From: Nemertoderma westbladi
Lineage: Eukaryota > Xenacoelomorpha > Nemertodermatida > Nemertodermatidae
Length of the DNA stretch: 37,568 nt
Direction: 5' to 3'
Assembly: GCA_032718475.1 (NCBI GenBank)
Contig: JAUCBJ010001819.1
Span: 1 to 37,568, forward strand
Shown here: piece by piece, positions 17,895 to 29,000 of the stretch
How the letters are laid out: every line of letters starts with the position of its first letter
Position numbering within the stretch: position 1 is the stretch's first letter
The notes under the pieces: generated by a model
The model's database searches: none
Seen by the model: only the letters and a program-made list of their open reading frames with translations
Told to the model about the DNA's origin: nothing
Made by a program: the position numbers and the translations under genes

Positions 17895-19721
17895 ATGAAG
17901 GACGATATTACGACAGCCCGGCGAAGCCGTGGCCAGTACGCCTTACAAGCCAAAAGGGATATTGATAAACTGGAAACCTACGTTAGTTGTTTAGTTGACA
18001 AAGACACTGATGATCCAGATTATGAAATTGACTTGGCGGAAACGGAGGATGAGTTTACGTTGGCCAAAGGATCCATAGAGAAATTCCTGAATTCAGTCAA
18101 TGAAAGTCACCGGATTGAGGGACTCGATGAAGATACTTCCGAACAAGAACCTAGATATATTGAATATTTAGGTTTGGAAGATGATTTGGGACGTCTGCGC
18201 CGTCACATTAGACGCTGTAGAATACAATTTAACACAAAAACTCCAGTTCATGTAAATCTACAGGCTGCTAGAACTACAACACCTGAACGCAGTGATAGAC
18301 ATCCAAAGATAGATTCTTCTCTGAAACCTGAGATATGCCTCGAAACCGATACAACATTTATTGGATTCAAAAGCTGGAAAAAAGCGTTTATTCGATATTC
18401 CACAGCTAATAACATGAATCGCCTCCCGTTAGATGCATACCGGGGCCACTTGGAGAAATGTCTCTCAGAGAAAATGAAACACGAACTGACACAAATCCTT
18501 GGGGCAGATGATTCAGTCCCTATAAATGACTGTTTGGATCGACTTACTAAACACTTTGAGCAGAAATATTCTGTACTGACACGGAGAGTAAATTTCCAAA
18601 AATGTCGCCCAGCTAAAGGGGATCGACTTAGCGATTACCTGGTACGACTTAAAGCAATTGGGGCAGAAGCAGAACTCGACGGTTTATCTTATGAGGATCA
18701 ACTCGCAACTATGATTGTTGTATTCGTGATTGATGAGGAGTTACAAAATAAACTTATGGAGTTGGATAGTCCTACTTTAGATGATATTTGGGTAAAATGT
18801 TTAAAGTGGGAGGCCAATAAATCCAACCAAGCTGTCCTTCATGGTTCTGAATCATGTTCTATTAATAAGACGTCAACCTACAAGCAAGGGAAAATTAATA
18901 CACAGCATGGTGGGTTAATGAATAAAAATCGTAGTAAATCTCAAGACCGCTGGCGACAGCAATACCGCACAGCCAAAGATGGTAACTGTTTTTGGTGTGG
19001 TGGAAATCCACATAGAAAAGACAATTGCCCTGCTAAAGATATAACCTGTAATAATTGTAACAAAAAAGGTCATTATAAATCAAGGTGTGTCGCAGTCAAA
19101 AAGGTTGGAAAATCTGCAAATGGGCAATATACAGCTAAATCAAATACTATACAGGTATATAGTAGATTTATTGCAGTCAAAGTATCAGCAACTCATAGTG
19201 GTAAATCGACACCACTAGCAAGAGTTCGAATTTCACCAGCCAATGGTCATGGTATACCTTTTGAAAATGATATATTACCAGATACAGGTGCATCTGAAGC
19301 CATTGTCAGTTCTAGAATGCTTGAAAATTTTGACTTTCAAATTAACACCAATAATAAGGTTTCAATTATCGCTGCAAATGGTTCCTCTATGGTTTGTGAG
19401 GGTTCTGTTTACCTCAACATTGAATGGTTGCACCATCAGGCAAATGTCACGGCATATGTAACCCCAGATGTTGATAATATTCTACTAGCATGGCACAATC
19501 TTATTGATCTAGGCATTATTCCATCTGCCTTTCCGTATTCACTAGAAGATGCGGCGAAGTATGGTGTTGCCATTAATAAAGTAGAATCTAACCAGGAAGA
19601 ACCAGTTGAAAAGTCAGTTAAATTCGTGGCCAGCACAAATACAGCAGTGGATGAAGTTGAAGAATTTAAACATATCATTTGGAAGAATATTCTGATGTCT
19701 TCAACAGTGAAATTCAATTAA
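17895..19721 (+). CDS. Gypsy Gag-protease
   Basis: The first ATG of the long frame is at 17895 (MKDDITTARRSRGQ). The N-terminal half is a helical capsid-type Gag with FIGFKSWKKAFIRY and LSDYLVRLKAIGAEAELDG. Two canonical zinc knuckles follow, CFWCGGNPHRKDNC (from about residue 365) and CNNCNKKGHYKSRC, both C-x2-C-x4-H-x4-C. The aspartic protease has LPDTGASEAIVS with its catalytic Asp at about residue 463. The frame ends at 19721 shortly after the protease; the RT frame overlaps it by about 40 nt. Gag packages the RNA and the protease processes the polyprotein. This part is uninterrupted, in contrast to pol. Confidence 0.93.
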   Translation: MKDDITTARRSRGQYALQAKRDIDKLETYVSCLVDKDTDDPDYEIDLAETEDEFTLAKGSIEKFLNSVNESHRIEGLDEDTSEQEPRYIEYLGLEDDLGRLRRHIRRCRIQFNTKTPVHVNLQAARTTTPERSDRHPKIDSSLKPEICLETDTTFIGFKSWKKAFIRYSTANNMNRLPLDAYRGHLEKCLSEKMKHELTQILGADDSVPINDCLDRLTKHFEQKYSVLTRRVNFQKCRPAKGDRLSDYLVRLKAIGAEAELDGLSYEDQLATMIVVFVIDEELQNKLMELDSPTLDDIWVKCLKWEANKSNQAVLHGSESCSINKTSTYKQGKINTQHGGLMNKNRSKSQDRWRQQYRTAKDGNCFWCGGNPHRKDNCPAKDITCNNCNKKGHYKSRCVAVKKVGKSANGQYTAKSNTIQVYSRFIAVKVSATHSGKSTPLARVRISPANGHGIPFENDILPDTGASEAIVSSRMLENFDFQINTNNKVSIIAANGSSMVCEGSVYLNIEWLHHQANVTAYVTPDVDNILLAWHNLIDLGIIPSAFPYSLEDAAKYGVAINKVESNQEEPVEKSVKFVASTNTAVDEVEEFKHIIWKNILMSSTVKFN

Positions 19722-22092
19722 AGTCTATGAAAGGTCCACCAATGAAAATATATTTGAAACCACTGCTTCCAGGAACAAAGCCAATGCACTGCAATGTTGC
19801 AAGGAATATTCCTTTTGCTTACAGAGAAAAAGCAAAGTTCGAATTGGACAAAATGGAAGCTATGGGGATTATAGAGGATGTCAAAGATGGTCCATCTTAT
19901 TGGGTATCTCCTTTTCTAGTTGTTGGTAAACCACATCAACCAGGTGAGATAAGACTGGTGGTTGACTATAAAGGTCTCAATGAACTTGTCCAGCGACCAG
20001 TCCACCCTTTCCCAACACCACAAGATATTGCCTCTTCTGTCCCAGCTACATCGAAATGGTTTGCTACTCTAGACGCCACAAAAGGTTACTGGCAGATTCC
20101 TTCGGACAATGACAGTAAACCATTCACAACTTTCTTAACTCCATGGGGCCGGAAGAGATATGCCCGAGCTCCAATGGGTTTGTCAAGTTCTCTGGAGATG
20201 AATATTGTGCACGAGGTGATGCAGCTCTAGATGGCATTGCATCAAAACTGAAAATTGTGGATGATATACTTGTCTATGGTGATACATTTGATAATGTTAA
20301 AGTCACTATAAGAGAAATAATGGATAGATGTCAAAAGCATCAAATTACCTTATCAAAAAAGAAATTCATAATTGCTCAGGAAGTTCGTTTTGCTGGTTTT
20401 ATTATTAGTAGCAAAGGTACTAAACCAGATCCAGAAAAAATTGCTTCAATCCGTGACTTCCCTACTCCTAGCACAATCACTGACCTAAGAAGTTTCTTTG
20501 GGTTAGTCAACCAACTCTCACAATTTTCCCCTGGAGTTGCCCAGAAGTCAGCACCATTACGTGGACTTTTATCTCCGAAGAATGCCTATCAGTGGTTGGA
20601 TGAACACACTGAAGCCTTTGAAGCAACTAAATTGTCATTAACAACTACACCAGTTCTAGCACATTATGATCCGAAATTGGCAACGTTCTTATTAACTGAT
20701 GCTTCCAGAACCGGAATTGGTTATGCCCTGTTACAAGAACACAATGATGGAAGTAAACGGTTAGTGCGTTGTGGATCACACTACTTATCAGATGCCGAGA
20801 CAAGATATGCTGTATGTGAAATAGAACTCCTTGCTATTCAGTGGGCAATATATTGTTGCAAACTATACCTTATTGGTACAGCATTTGTCGTCCACACTGA
20901 TCATAGACCGCTTATTGGTATATGCAATGGTACTAATCTTGATGCTATACAAAATCCACGTCTTCAAAGATTACTTGAAAAATTATCGGGTTATGTGTTT
21001 AAACTAGAGTGGGTGAAAGGAAAAACTCATAATATTGCTGATGCTCTTAGCCGCTCGCCAATATCAGATCCCGATCCAATTGACAAAGTTGTTGATAAAA
21101 TATCCATTCAAGAGATTATTTGTCAACATCTTCAATCAAATGATATTGGCATAGATAAAGATAATTCACTTGGAATTATTAGAGCAGCTGCAAAAGATGA
21201 TGATGATTATCAGATCATATACAATGCAGTGAAGGACAAAGTTGATGTTGTGAAACTTTCCATCAACCACCCAGGTCGGTGCTATAAAAAGGACTGGAAT
21301 CGCTTATCTGTAGATGATGGTCTGATCATGGTTGATGCTACAAGGATTGTGGTACCAGCCAGTCAACGACGTAATATATTGAAGATTCTTCACCTATCTC
21401 ACCAGGGAATAACAATAACAAAGTCTCGTGCTCGAACTTTGTTTTGCTGGCCTGGAATGGGAAATGACATAAAACAAGTCATAGAAGACTGTGAGATATG
21501 TCAAACCATGCGTCCAAGTCAGACTCAGGAACCAATGAAACCTGATTCATCTGAAACAACAGCAAGGCCATTCGAATCAGCTAGTACCGACATGTTTGAG
21601 TATGCAGCAAAACACTTTTTAGTTTATGTTGACAGATATTCCGGATGGCCATGTGTAGCTTCATTCGGAAGATACCCAACTAGCAAGAATGTGATCGATA
21701 CTCTACGAACTTTATTTGCTGATTGGGGTATTCCCAACCGTCTTAGAAGTGATGGAGGACCCCAATTCAGTTCAGGTGAATTTGGAAAGTTCTGCACAGA
21801 AAATGGAGTAGAACATGAAACTTCATCAGCAGGATATCCTCAGTCCAACGGTCATGCTGAGGCTGGCGTTAAAGCAATGAAGACATTAATTAAAAAACAT
21901 TGGAAAAATGGGTGACTTGATAAAGTATCCTTTGAACCCGCTCTATTAGAATGGAGAAACACACCAAGAGAAGATGGGTTGTCCCCTGCACAATGGCTGT
22001 TTGGCAGGCTTCAACGACCCAATCTTCCAGCACACCAGTCTGCATATAATTTGATACACCCGATGGAGATAGATGAAACGTATAAAGCTTAA
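19679..22092 (+). pseudogene. Gypsy pol: RT, RNase H, integrase (broken)
   Basis: RT begins in the frame open 19679-20230 (EEYSDVF, then LVVDYKGLNEL, LDATKGYWQIP, APMGLSS). It moves to the frame 20143-21915 at about 20188, where a CT pair appears duplicated, and continues SGDEYC and catalytic VDDILVYG. RNase H has LLTDASRTGIGYALL and ELLAIQWAIY, HTDHRPL. Integrase has the zinc-binding HLSHQG and CEICQ, then catalytic D (STDMFEY), D (RSDGGPQF) and E (QSNGHAE). At 21913-21915 an in-frame TGA interrupts it, and coding continues in the same frame (VSFEPALLEWRNTPRE) to TAA at 22090-22092. The gag-pol junction near 19677 is also two bases out of frame. Probably non-functional for pol. Confidence 0.92.
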
Positions 22093-22427
22093 GTGTGCAC
22101 CTAATAATGTTACAAGTGATTCGTGCAATTTGATTAATTGGTTTCCAGACCCACGCGCTGTTTCATATAGTGATTTGTGCAAAGTACAACTATTTGGAAG
22201 TCCCTGGTTTCTCTAAGGTTGAATTAGACACAATTTTAAATTTTATATGTACCGATTAAGTATCATCCAGTGTATACTATTTCACGAATCATTAGGATAT
22301 TATGTTTTTACTATCTCATTTATATTTATAGACTATAACAACTTAATATTTTGTGCTAATGCTCTAACATTTACCGGTTTTATGTATACTGTGCTATACG
22401 CTTAGTTATATAACTATATGCACGAAA
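22093..22427. other. A/T-rich sequence after gypsy pol
   Basis: No gene is seen. It should contain the 3' end of the gypsy element, but there is no polypurine tract or LTR start that I can identify. It ends in ATTAA repeats at the junction with the LINE fragment. Confidence 0.5.
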
Positions 22428-24140
22428 TTAAATTAAATTAAATTGAGAAAACTCAGTTTCACCATCTGGTGAGAGTACCTGCGCTTCTGTGTCACAATAT
22501 AACAATCCAATGCCAGCAACAATTACTTCTGGTATTCCATAAGCTCTTAGGATTTCAAGCATTTTACCTCTATGGATGGAGTCGAATGCCTTCTTGAAGT
22601 CCACAAAAGTCATGACTGCGGTGAGATTCTTTGACTTAATTCTTTCAATCAGTCTCCGTAGTGCAAGTATCTGAGCTATTGTTGATCTACTTGGTCGAAA
22701 TCCGTTTTGGCTCTTACGCAGTAGTTTCTCTATGTGAGGTCTAATCTTATATAGAATCATTTTATTGTATATTTTGGCAGCTACCACAAGCAGACAGATC
22801 CCACGATAGTTTGTTGGTATGTCGAGGTCTCCTTTCTTGGGGAGAGGCTTTAGTTGACCTTTAGTCCAAATTAGTGGTGGCTTTTCCCCTTTTAACATGC
22901 GGTTGCAAACATTCAATAATGGTCTATTTAGCACTCCGGTTTTCCATACCTCCGCTTGGATTTCATCTAATCCACTCGCTTTATTATTGGACATGCTTTT
23001 AATGCTTCTTTGGAGTTCGGCAGGTGTGAAGTCCCCTGTTTCTATAGGTAGTGTCTTGTCATATATTTTCCTTGTAGGGCTGACCTTGATGTTTGGTGGC
23101 TGCCCAAGCAAGTTGCTGAAGTGATTTTTCCACTTCCCAACACGTTCTTCAGGACTATCGGCTTTGAGGCGCCCCTTTGCACAACTTTTCCGACCAGATA
23201 CCTCATTTACAGTTTGCCAGGTAAGTCTTGATTGTTGCTGTATGTGAGCAGTTGTAATTGCTTCGGTTTTATCCTGTATGTACTTTTCCTGGCTGATGTT
23301 GTAGGCCAATTTAAGATCGTCCTTAGCTTTCTCAACCTTGTTAATGTTTTCGGTTGTTGGTTGTTCGGTTTTAACTTTGTAGGCTATCTTAAGATCTTCT
23401 CTCTTACAAGTAACCTCAGAGTTTTGCCATGGCACATACTGTTTTCGTTTAGGTTTCTGGGGGATATGCCTCTTAGCTGATTCCTTGTGGGCTGTTATTA
23501 TATTCTGGTATATTGAATAGGTGGATTGGTCTTTATCCATTGACTGAAGTGCTTCAAAGCGGTTTTGAACTTCTACTGTATAAGCATCCTTTACAGCATT
23601 GTCAGTTCTGAGTTTCTCCCAGTCATAGTTGATTTGCTTGCTTGTCCTGGGTTTGCTGGCTCTCAAACTGAGTCTGATCTCTGCGGTCACAATTCTGTGG
23701 TCCGAACCAATTAGGTTGAACAAGCTGTATGCCTCGCAGTTGATCATGCTATTTCTCCACTTTTTGTTTATAAGGATGTAATCCAGTTGTGCTTTGGTTC
23801 CATTAGGGTATTGAAAGGTCCATAGCTTCCCCTTACTCTTTTCGAATGTGTTGTTTGTTGGTATCGATTCACATTCTTCCATTAGGTCTAAAAGTAAGTA
23901 CCCATTTCTGTTAGAACTGGTGTTATAGGTGTAACCCTTGATGTCTTCTGGGCCAATTTGCGCATTCAGGTCACCAGCAATGACTTTAAACATTGTGTTT
24001 CGGGATGTCCTTAATAAGTCCAGTCAGTTCTTCATAAAACTTGACTGCTTGTTCTGGCTCTGATGCATTGGTTGGACTGTAGCAACATATAACTGTTGTC
24101 TTGGGATTCCCATCAAATGTTGCGATCATTTTCATTAGTA
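22428..24140 (-). pseudogene. RTE-like LINE fragment: endonuclease C-part and RT N-part
   Basis: The main frame runs 23993-22428 (521 codons). Upstream, 24140-24000 encodes the preceding part of the endonuclease in another frame (TTVICCYSPTNASEPEQ, KFYEELTGL); two bases are missing at about 23997. The endonuclease shows VIAGDLNAQIG, AQLDYILINKKWRNS and GSDHRIV. The RT part has NYRGICLL, SQNGFRPSRST and VDFKKAFDSIHR, then stops at SPDGETEF before the catalytic YxDD motif. Both ends are therefore truncated: the endonuclease start and the RT catalytic half are absent. The 3' junction (left) is a TTTAA-type repeat. Assigned RTE-like by the wording of these motifs, with no tree. Confidence 0.85.
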
Positions 24141-24257
24141 CCTTTACACAAACAATATGAATATAGACAAAAACTTTATGAAATAGAGAAACAACAAAAC
24201 TTTGGTTTACACGTAGTATTCAGCAAAAGGAATAGTAAAATAAGTGACAACACTGTG

Positions 24258-24643
24258 AAAACACTTAATTAATTGCTAAAATACCAAATTTACATTCACT
24301 GCGAGAGTTTAACGCATTAAAATTCTTTTACAAATATACGCATAACTTCTCCATCCCATTCAAACACATAGATCTACCATACTTACCAATTACTCTGTTA
24401 ACTTATTGTTCCCACAGACTTCGAAACCCACGCACGTACAATATTAAAATTCCAAAAACTTACTCAAATTATGGTACTTACAGTATAACAGTGGCACTGA
24501 TTAAAATGTGGAATAGTATCCCCACGGAAATTATAAAACAAGACACCTTTAAATTATTTTTACGGGACTTAAAACCAAAATATCTGAAACACTATACTCG
24601 ATATTTCAATCAGAATTTCAGGCAGTTGCTAGGGAAACGTCAC
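24258..24643 (+). pseudogene. LINE C-terminal fragment, jockey/CR1/L2 group
   Basis: One frame is open from about 24270 and reads IPNLHSLREFNALKFFYKY, then DLPYLPITLL, RLRNPRTYNIKIPKTYSNYG and VALIKMWNSIPTEIIKQDTF. This is the domain that ends ORF2 of many jockey-group LINEs (compare SSTLGKF and GPVLWNSLPSSLI in the LINE at the right end of the window, a different family). It is followed by a 3' untranslated region made of about 130-bp repeats with GTTGCTAGGGAAA. All catalytic parts are missing. Confidence 0.7.
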
Positions 24644-25320
24644 CTTGTTGCTACTACTAGGATCGGCATGCTGCATTGCAGCTGCATTTTTAAGAATGCT
24701 GTACCGGCTTGTCGACAAAATTGCGCCGCCACAACTCCCTATCACCCATGACATCTGCTAGATCATCCGCATCTTCAAGGCCAGTGTCCTTTAAGATGCG
24801 TCTCAAGAAAGTCATGGGCTGTCCACCATGCTTATTCACTCCATGAGACTGCCAAAGTACAAGATTATGCACTGGCTGGTCCTCACGGCGAAAGCAATAT
24901 CCTGCAAAGCGGAGGCGATTTTGTTCTAGTGTCAAGCTTGGGGGAACCAATGAGACACCTCCAATGTTATATAGTGTCTGGTTGGAGATGTGTGCATTGT
25001 TCTTGACACAATGAACCTGGCGTAGCATTCTTGTTGCCAAGGAAACGTCTATGAGCACCGATGTCACTACTAACCATCTTCTATTGCTAGTCAGGTTGAT
25101 TATCCCAAGTTTCAATCATAATTTCATTAAATATACAGCGGTTGCTAGGGAAAGATCACCCTGTTGCCATGGAAATGTGTATCAGCGCCAATGTCACTAT
25201 TAACCATCTTCTATTGCTAGACAGGTTGTTTAACCCAAGTTTCAATCAGAATTTCATTAAATACACAACGGTTGCTAGGGAAAGGTCACCTTGTTGTTAT
25301 GGAAACATGTACCCGACTTC
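24601..25320 (+). repeat. 130-bp tandem repeats (LINE 3' region), split by an insertion
   Basis: GTTGCTAGGG occurs at 24634, 25141 and 25271; the last two are 130 bp apart and share TTTCAATCA, AATTTCATTAAAT, ATTAACCATCTTCTATTGCTAG. The first unit is interrupted by the 378-bp LINE insertion at 24652-25029; after removing it the spacing is about 121 bp. GTTGCCATGG-like motifs occur in each unit. Confidence 0.85.
24644..25037 (-). mobile_element. 5'-truncated RTE-like LINE insertion with 8-bp TSD
   Basis: CTTGTTGC occurs at 24644-24651 and 25030-25037, flanking a 378-bp minus-strand fragment. On the minus strand the fragment starts inside the RT C-terminal domain (TRMLRQVHCVKNN). It continues through RLRFAGYCFRREDQP, GVNKHGGQPMTFLRR and DLADVMGDRELWRRNFVDKP to a stop, and ends with a TAGTAGTA tail. 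Removing it restores the 130-bp repeat without a gap. It is the same family as the fragment at 190-508. Confidence 0.88.
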
Positions 25321-25331
25321 TATTTTTAAAC

Positions 25332-25393
25332 CAACTCTGTTATATAATCGTAATTTTTCTATATAGAAAAATTACGATTATATAACAGAGTTG
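25332..25393. repeat. Perfect 62-bp palindrome without spacer
   Basis: Bases 25332-25362 are the exact reverse complement of 25363-25393, and the centre reads CTATATAG. The arms are A/T-rich and contain TAATCGTAATTTTTC. It could extrude a cruciform or be a tiny foldback element; no flanking duplication is evident. Confidence 0.95.
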
Positions 25394-25913
25394 TCTATAT
25401 GGCGAGTTTTAATAACAGATACGACCAAAAGTATCCGGTTTGCTAGGGTAGTAGTCTATTATTTTGGTACACAGGCTCAGATTTATCTACACATTTTTTC
25501 ACATATTTCCACATTTTCATACTTTTGTCCGGCAATTAACGATTTTGCTATATTTTAGCCTTAAGCGACCCCACTATCGTGAATACCCAGTTAAATTAAA
25601 ATTTTTGTTTGATGCGTCTACAGTAACAGCCATCAGAGATAAAGTGGTAGGCTTTATTACCAGGGTTTGCATCGTAATTAGGTTTAATAATTACCAAATT
25701 AATATAAAATATTAATTAGTTTATATATAGTAAGTGTTCAGGTTCGGGGTCTTGCCGAACACTTATTATTTTATAATAATTTGTTCATTAGTAGACCTAA
25801 TCAGAGTAGATCGATTACCTTCGGATGTCTTGAACAATCTTCAATTTCCGAAATTGATATATAAAATTTAGAAATTTTATTTATTTTTTTGCTTTTGTAA
25901 TTTGCTGTTTTAG
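25394..25913. other. A/T-rich intron-like sequence
   Basis: Apart from the weak candidate exon above, no gene is seen. A stem of AAGTGTTC and GAACACTT at about 25731-25764 is visible, and a pyrimidine tract builds up toward the acceptor at 25912. Confidence 0.5.
25559..25646 (+). CDS. Weak candidate exon (88 nt)
   Basis: An acceptor-like TTTTGCTATATTTTAG (AG at 25557-25558) precedes 88 nt ending AAAGTG before GTAGGC. One frame is open through both sides and reads LKRPHYREYPVKLKFLFD, ASTVTAIRDKV. It ends in phase 0, compatible with the exon at 25914. Its start phase does not fit directly on the exon ending at 749, so another exon would be needed between. The protein is not recognised. Confidence 0.2.
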
Positions 25914-26014
25914 ATTGAGGATAATTGTAACGGAGAACTCGATATGGCTTCTAGTCAAGAAGATTATGAGGATGATAGCGGACTGCATGTGGGATGCGTC
26001 GATGATAAAATACG
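25914..26014 (+). CDS. Candidate host-gene exon (101 nt), acidic peptide
   Basis: A strong pyrimidine tract and TTTGCTGTTTTAG (AG at 25912-25913) precede 101 nt that end TACG before GTAGGT. Read from the first base (phase 0, matching the end of the exon at 749) it gives 33 codons plus two bases, with phrases IEDNCNGELDMASS, QEDYEDDSGLHVG and CVDDKI. The opening EDNC resembles ENNC in the upstream candidate exon, and both peptides are strongly acidic, as if exons of one repetitive acidic protein. A second frame is also open, so the frame is not proven. Its last 44 nt plus the first 20 nt of the intron form the founder unit of the array that follows. Confidence 0.5.
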
Positions 26015-29000
26015 GTAGGTTAATAATTAATTAGCGCGATTGCGGACTGCATGTGGGAGGCTTTGACGATAAAAACTGTAGGTTAATTAGGACGATAGAG
26101 GACTGCATGTGGGAGGCTTTGACGATAAAAACTGTAGGTTAATTAAGATGATAGCGGACTGCATGTGGGAGGCTTTGACGATAAAAACTGTAGGTTAATT
26201 AGGACGATAGAGGACTGCATGTGGGAGGCTTTGACGATAAAAACTGTAGGTTAATTAAGATGATAGCGGACTGCATGTGGGAGGCTTTGACGATAAAAAC
26301 TGTAGGTTAATTAAGATGATAGCGGACTGCATGTGGGAGGCTTTGACGATAAAAACTGTAGGTTAATTAAGATGATAGCGGACTGCATGTGGGAGGCTTT
26401 GACGATAAAAACTGTAGGTTAATTAAGATGATAGCGGACTGCATGTGGGAGGCTTTGATGATAAAATACGGTAGGTTAATAATTAATTAGCGCGATTGCG
26501 GACTGCATGTGGGAGGCTTTGACGATAAAAACTGTAGGTTAATTAGGACGATAGAGGACTGCATGTGGGAGGCTTTGACGATAAAAACTGTAGGTTAATT
26601 AGGACGATAGAGGACTGCATGTGGGAGGCTTTGACGATAAAAACTGTAGGTTAATTAAGATGATAGCGGACTGCATGTGGGAGGCTTTGACGATAAAAAC
26701 TGTAGGTTAATTAAGATGATAGCGGACTGCATGTGGGAGGCTTTGACGATAAAAACTGTAGGTTAATTAAGATGATAGCGGACTGCATGTGGGAGGCTTT
26801 GACGATAAAAACTGTAGGTTAATTAAGATGATAGCGGACTGCATGTGGGAGGCTTTGACGATAAAAACTGTAGGTTAATTAAGATGATAGCGGACTGCAT
26901 GTGGGAGGCTTTGACGATAAAAACTGTAGGTTAATTAAGATGATAGCGGACTGCATGTGGGAGGCTTTGATGATAAAATACGGTAGGTTAATAATTAATT
27001 AGCGCGATTGCGGACTGCATGTGGGAGGCTTTGACGATAAAAACTGTAGGTTAATTAAGATGATAGCGGACTGCATGTGGGAGGCTTTGACGATAAAAAC
27101 TGTAGGTTAATTAAGATGATAGCGGACTGCATGTGGGAGGCTTTGATGATAAAATACGGTAGGTTAATAATTAATTAGCGCGATTGCGGACTGCATGTGG
27201 GAGGCTTTGACGATAAAAACTGTAGGTTAATTAAGATGATAGCGGACTGCATGTGGGAGGCTTTGACGATAAAAACTGTAGGTTAATTAGGACGATAGAG
27301 GACTGCATGTGGGAGGCTTTGACGATAAAAACTGTAGGTTAATTAGGACGATAGAGGACTGCATGTGGGAGGCTTTGACGATAAAAACTGTAGGTTAATT
27401 AGGACGATAGAGGACTGCATGTGGGAGGCTTTGACGATAAAAACTGTAGGTTAATTAAGATGATAGCGGACTGCATGTGGGAGGCTTTGACGATAAAAAC
27501 TGTAGGTTAATTAAGATGATAGCGGACTGCATGTGGGAGGCTTTGACGATAAAAACTGTAGGTTAATTAAGATGATAGCGGACTGCATGTGGGAGGCTTT
27601 GATGATAAAATACGGTAGGTTAATAATTAATTAGCGCGATTGCGGACTGCATGTGGGAGGCTTTGACGATAAAAACTGTAGGTTAATTAAGATGATAGCG
27701 GACTGCATGTGGGAGGCTTTGACGATAAAAACTGTAGGTTAATTAAGATGATAGCGGACTGCATGTGGGAGGCTTTGACGATAAAAACTGTAGGTTAATT
27801 AAGATGATAGCGGACTGCATGTGGGAGGCTTTGACGATAAAAACTGTAGGTTAATTAAGATGATAGCGGACTGCATGTGGGAGGCTTTGACGATAAAAAC
27901 TGTAGGTTAATTAAGATGATAGCGGACTGCATGTGGGAGGCTTTGATGATAAAATACGGTAGGTTAATAATTAATTAGCGCGATTGCGGACTGCATGTGG
28001 GAGGCTTTGACGATAAAAACTGTAGGTTAATTAAGATGATAGCGGACTGCATGTGGGAGGCTTTGACGATAAAAACTGTAGGTTAATTAAGATGATAGCG
28101 GACTGCATGTGGGAGGCTTTGACGATAAAAACTGTAGGTTAATTAAGATGATAGCGGACTGCATGTGGGAGGCTTTGACGATAAAAACTGTAGGTTAATT
28201 AAGATGATAGCGGACTGCATGTGGGAGGCTTTGACGATAAAAACTGTAGGTTAATTAAGATGATAGCGGACTGCATGTGGGAGGCTTTGACGATAAAAAC
28301 TGTAGGTTAATTAAGATGATAGCGGACTGCATGTGGGAGGCTTTGACGATAAAAACTGTAGGTTAATTAAGATGATAGCGGACTGCATGTGGGAGGCTTT
28401 GATGATAAAATACGGTAGGTTAATAATTAATTAGCGCGATTGCGGACTGCATGTGGGAGGCTTTGACGATAAAAACTGTAGGTTAATTAAGATGATAGCG
28501 GACTGCATGTGGGAGGCTTTGACGATAAAAACTGTAGGTTAATTAAGATGATAGCGGACTGCATGTGGGAGGCTTTGACGATAAAAACTGTAGGTTAATT
28601 AAGATGATAGCGGACTGCATGTGGGAGGCTTTGACGATAAAAACTGTAGGTTAATTAAGATGATAGCGGACTGCATGTGGGAGGCTTTGACGATAAAAAC
28701 TGTAGGTTAATTAAGATGATAGCGGACTGCATGTGGGAGGCTTTGACGATAAAAACTGTAGGTTAATTAAGATGATAGCGGACTGCATGTGGGAGGCTTT
28801 GACGATAAAAACTGTAGGTTAATTAAGATGATAGCGGACTGCATGTGGGAGGCTTTGACGATAAAAACTGTAGGTTAATTAAGATGATAGCGGACTGCAT
28901 GTGGGAGGCTTTGACGATAAAAACTGTAGGTTAATTAAGATGATAGCGGACTGCATGTGGGAGGCTTTGACGATAAAAACTGTAGGTTAATTAAGATGAT

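Larger units (their letters stand above)
17895..22427 (+). mobile_element. Ty3/gypsy LTR retrotransposon body, degenerate
   Basis: Domain order is Gag, protease, RT, RNase H, integrase, which defines Ty3/gypsy. The wording of the pol domains resembles the K02A2.6-like polyproteins common in invertebrate genomes. Coding ends at 22092 and is followed by about 335 bp of A/T-rich sequence before an RTE-like LINE fragment starts. No LTR pair is found, so the 3' LTR is missing or too diverged to see. Confidence 0.9.

Noticed and set aside
26020-26120. Idea that the array encodes a repetitive protein
   Set aside because: Unit lengths 56 and 64 are not multiples of three and every frame meets stops such as the TAA in GGTTAATTAA within a few units.
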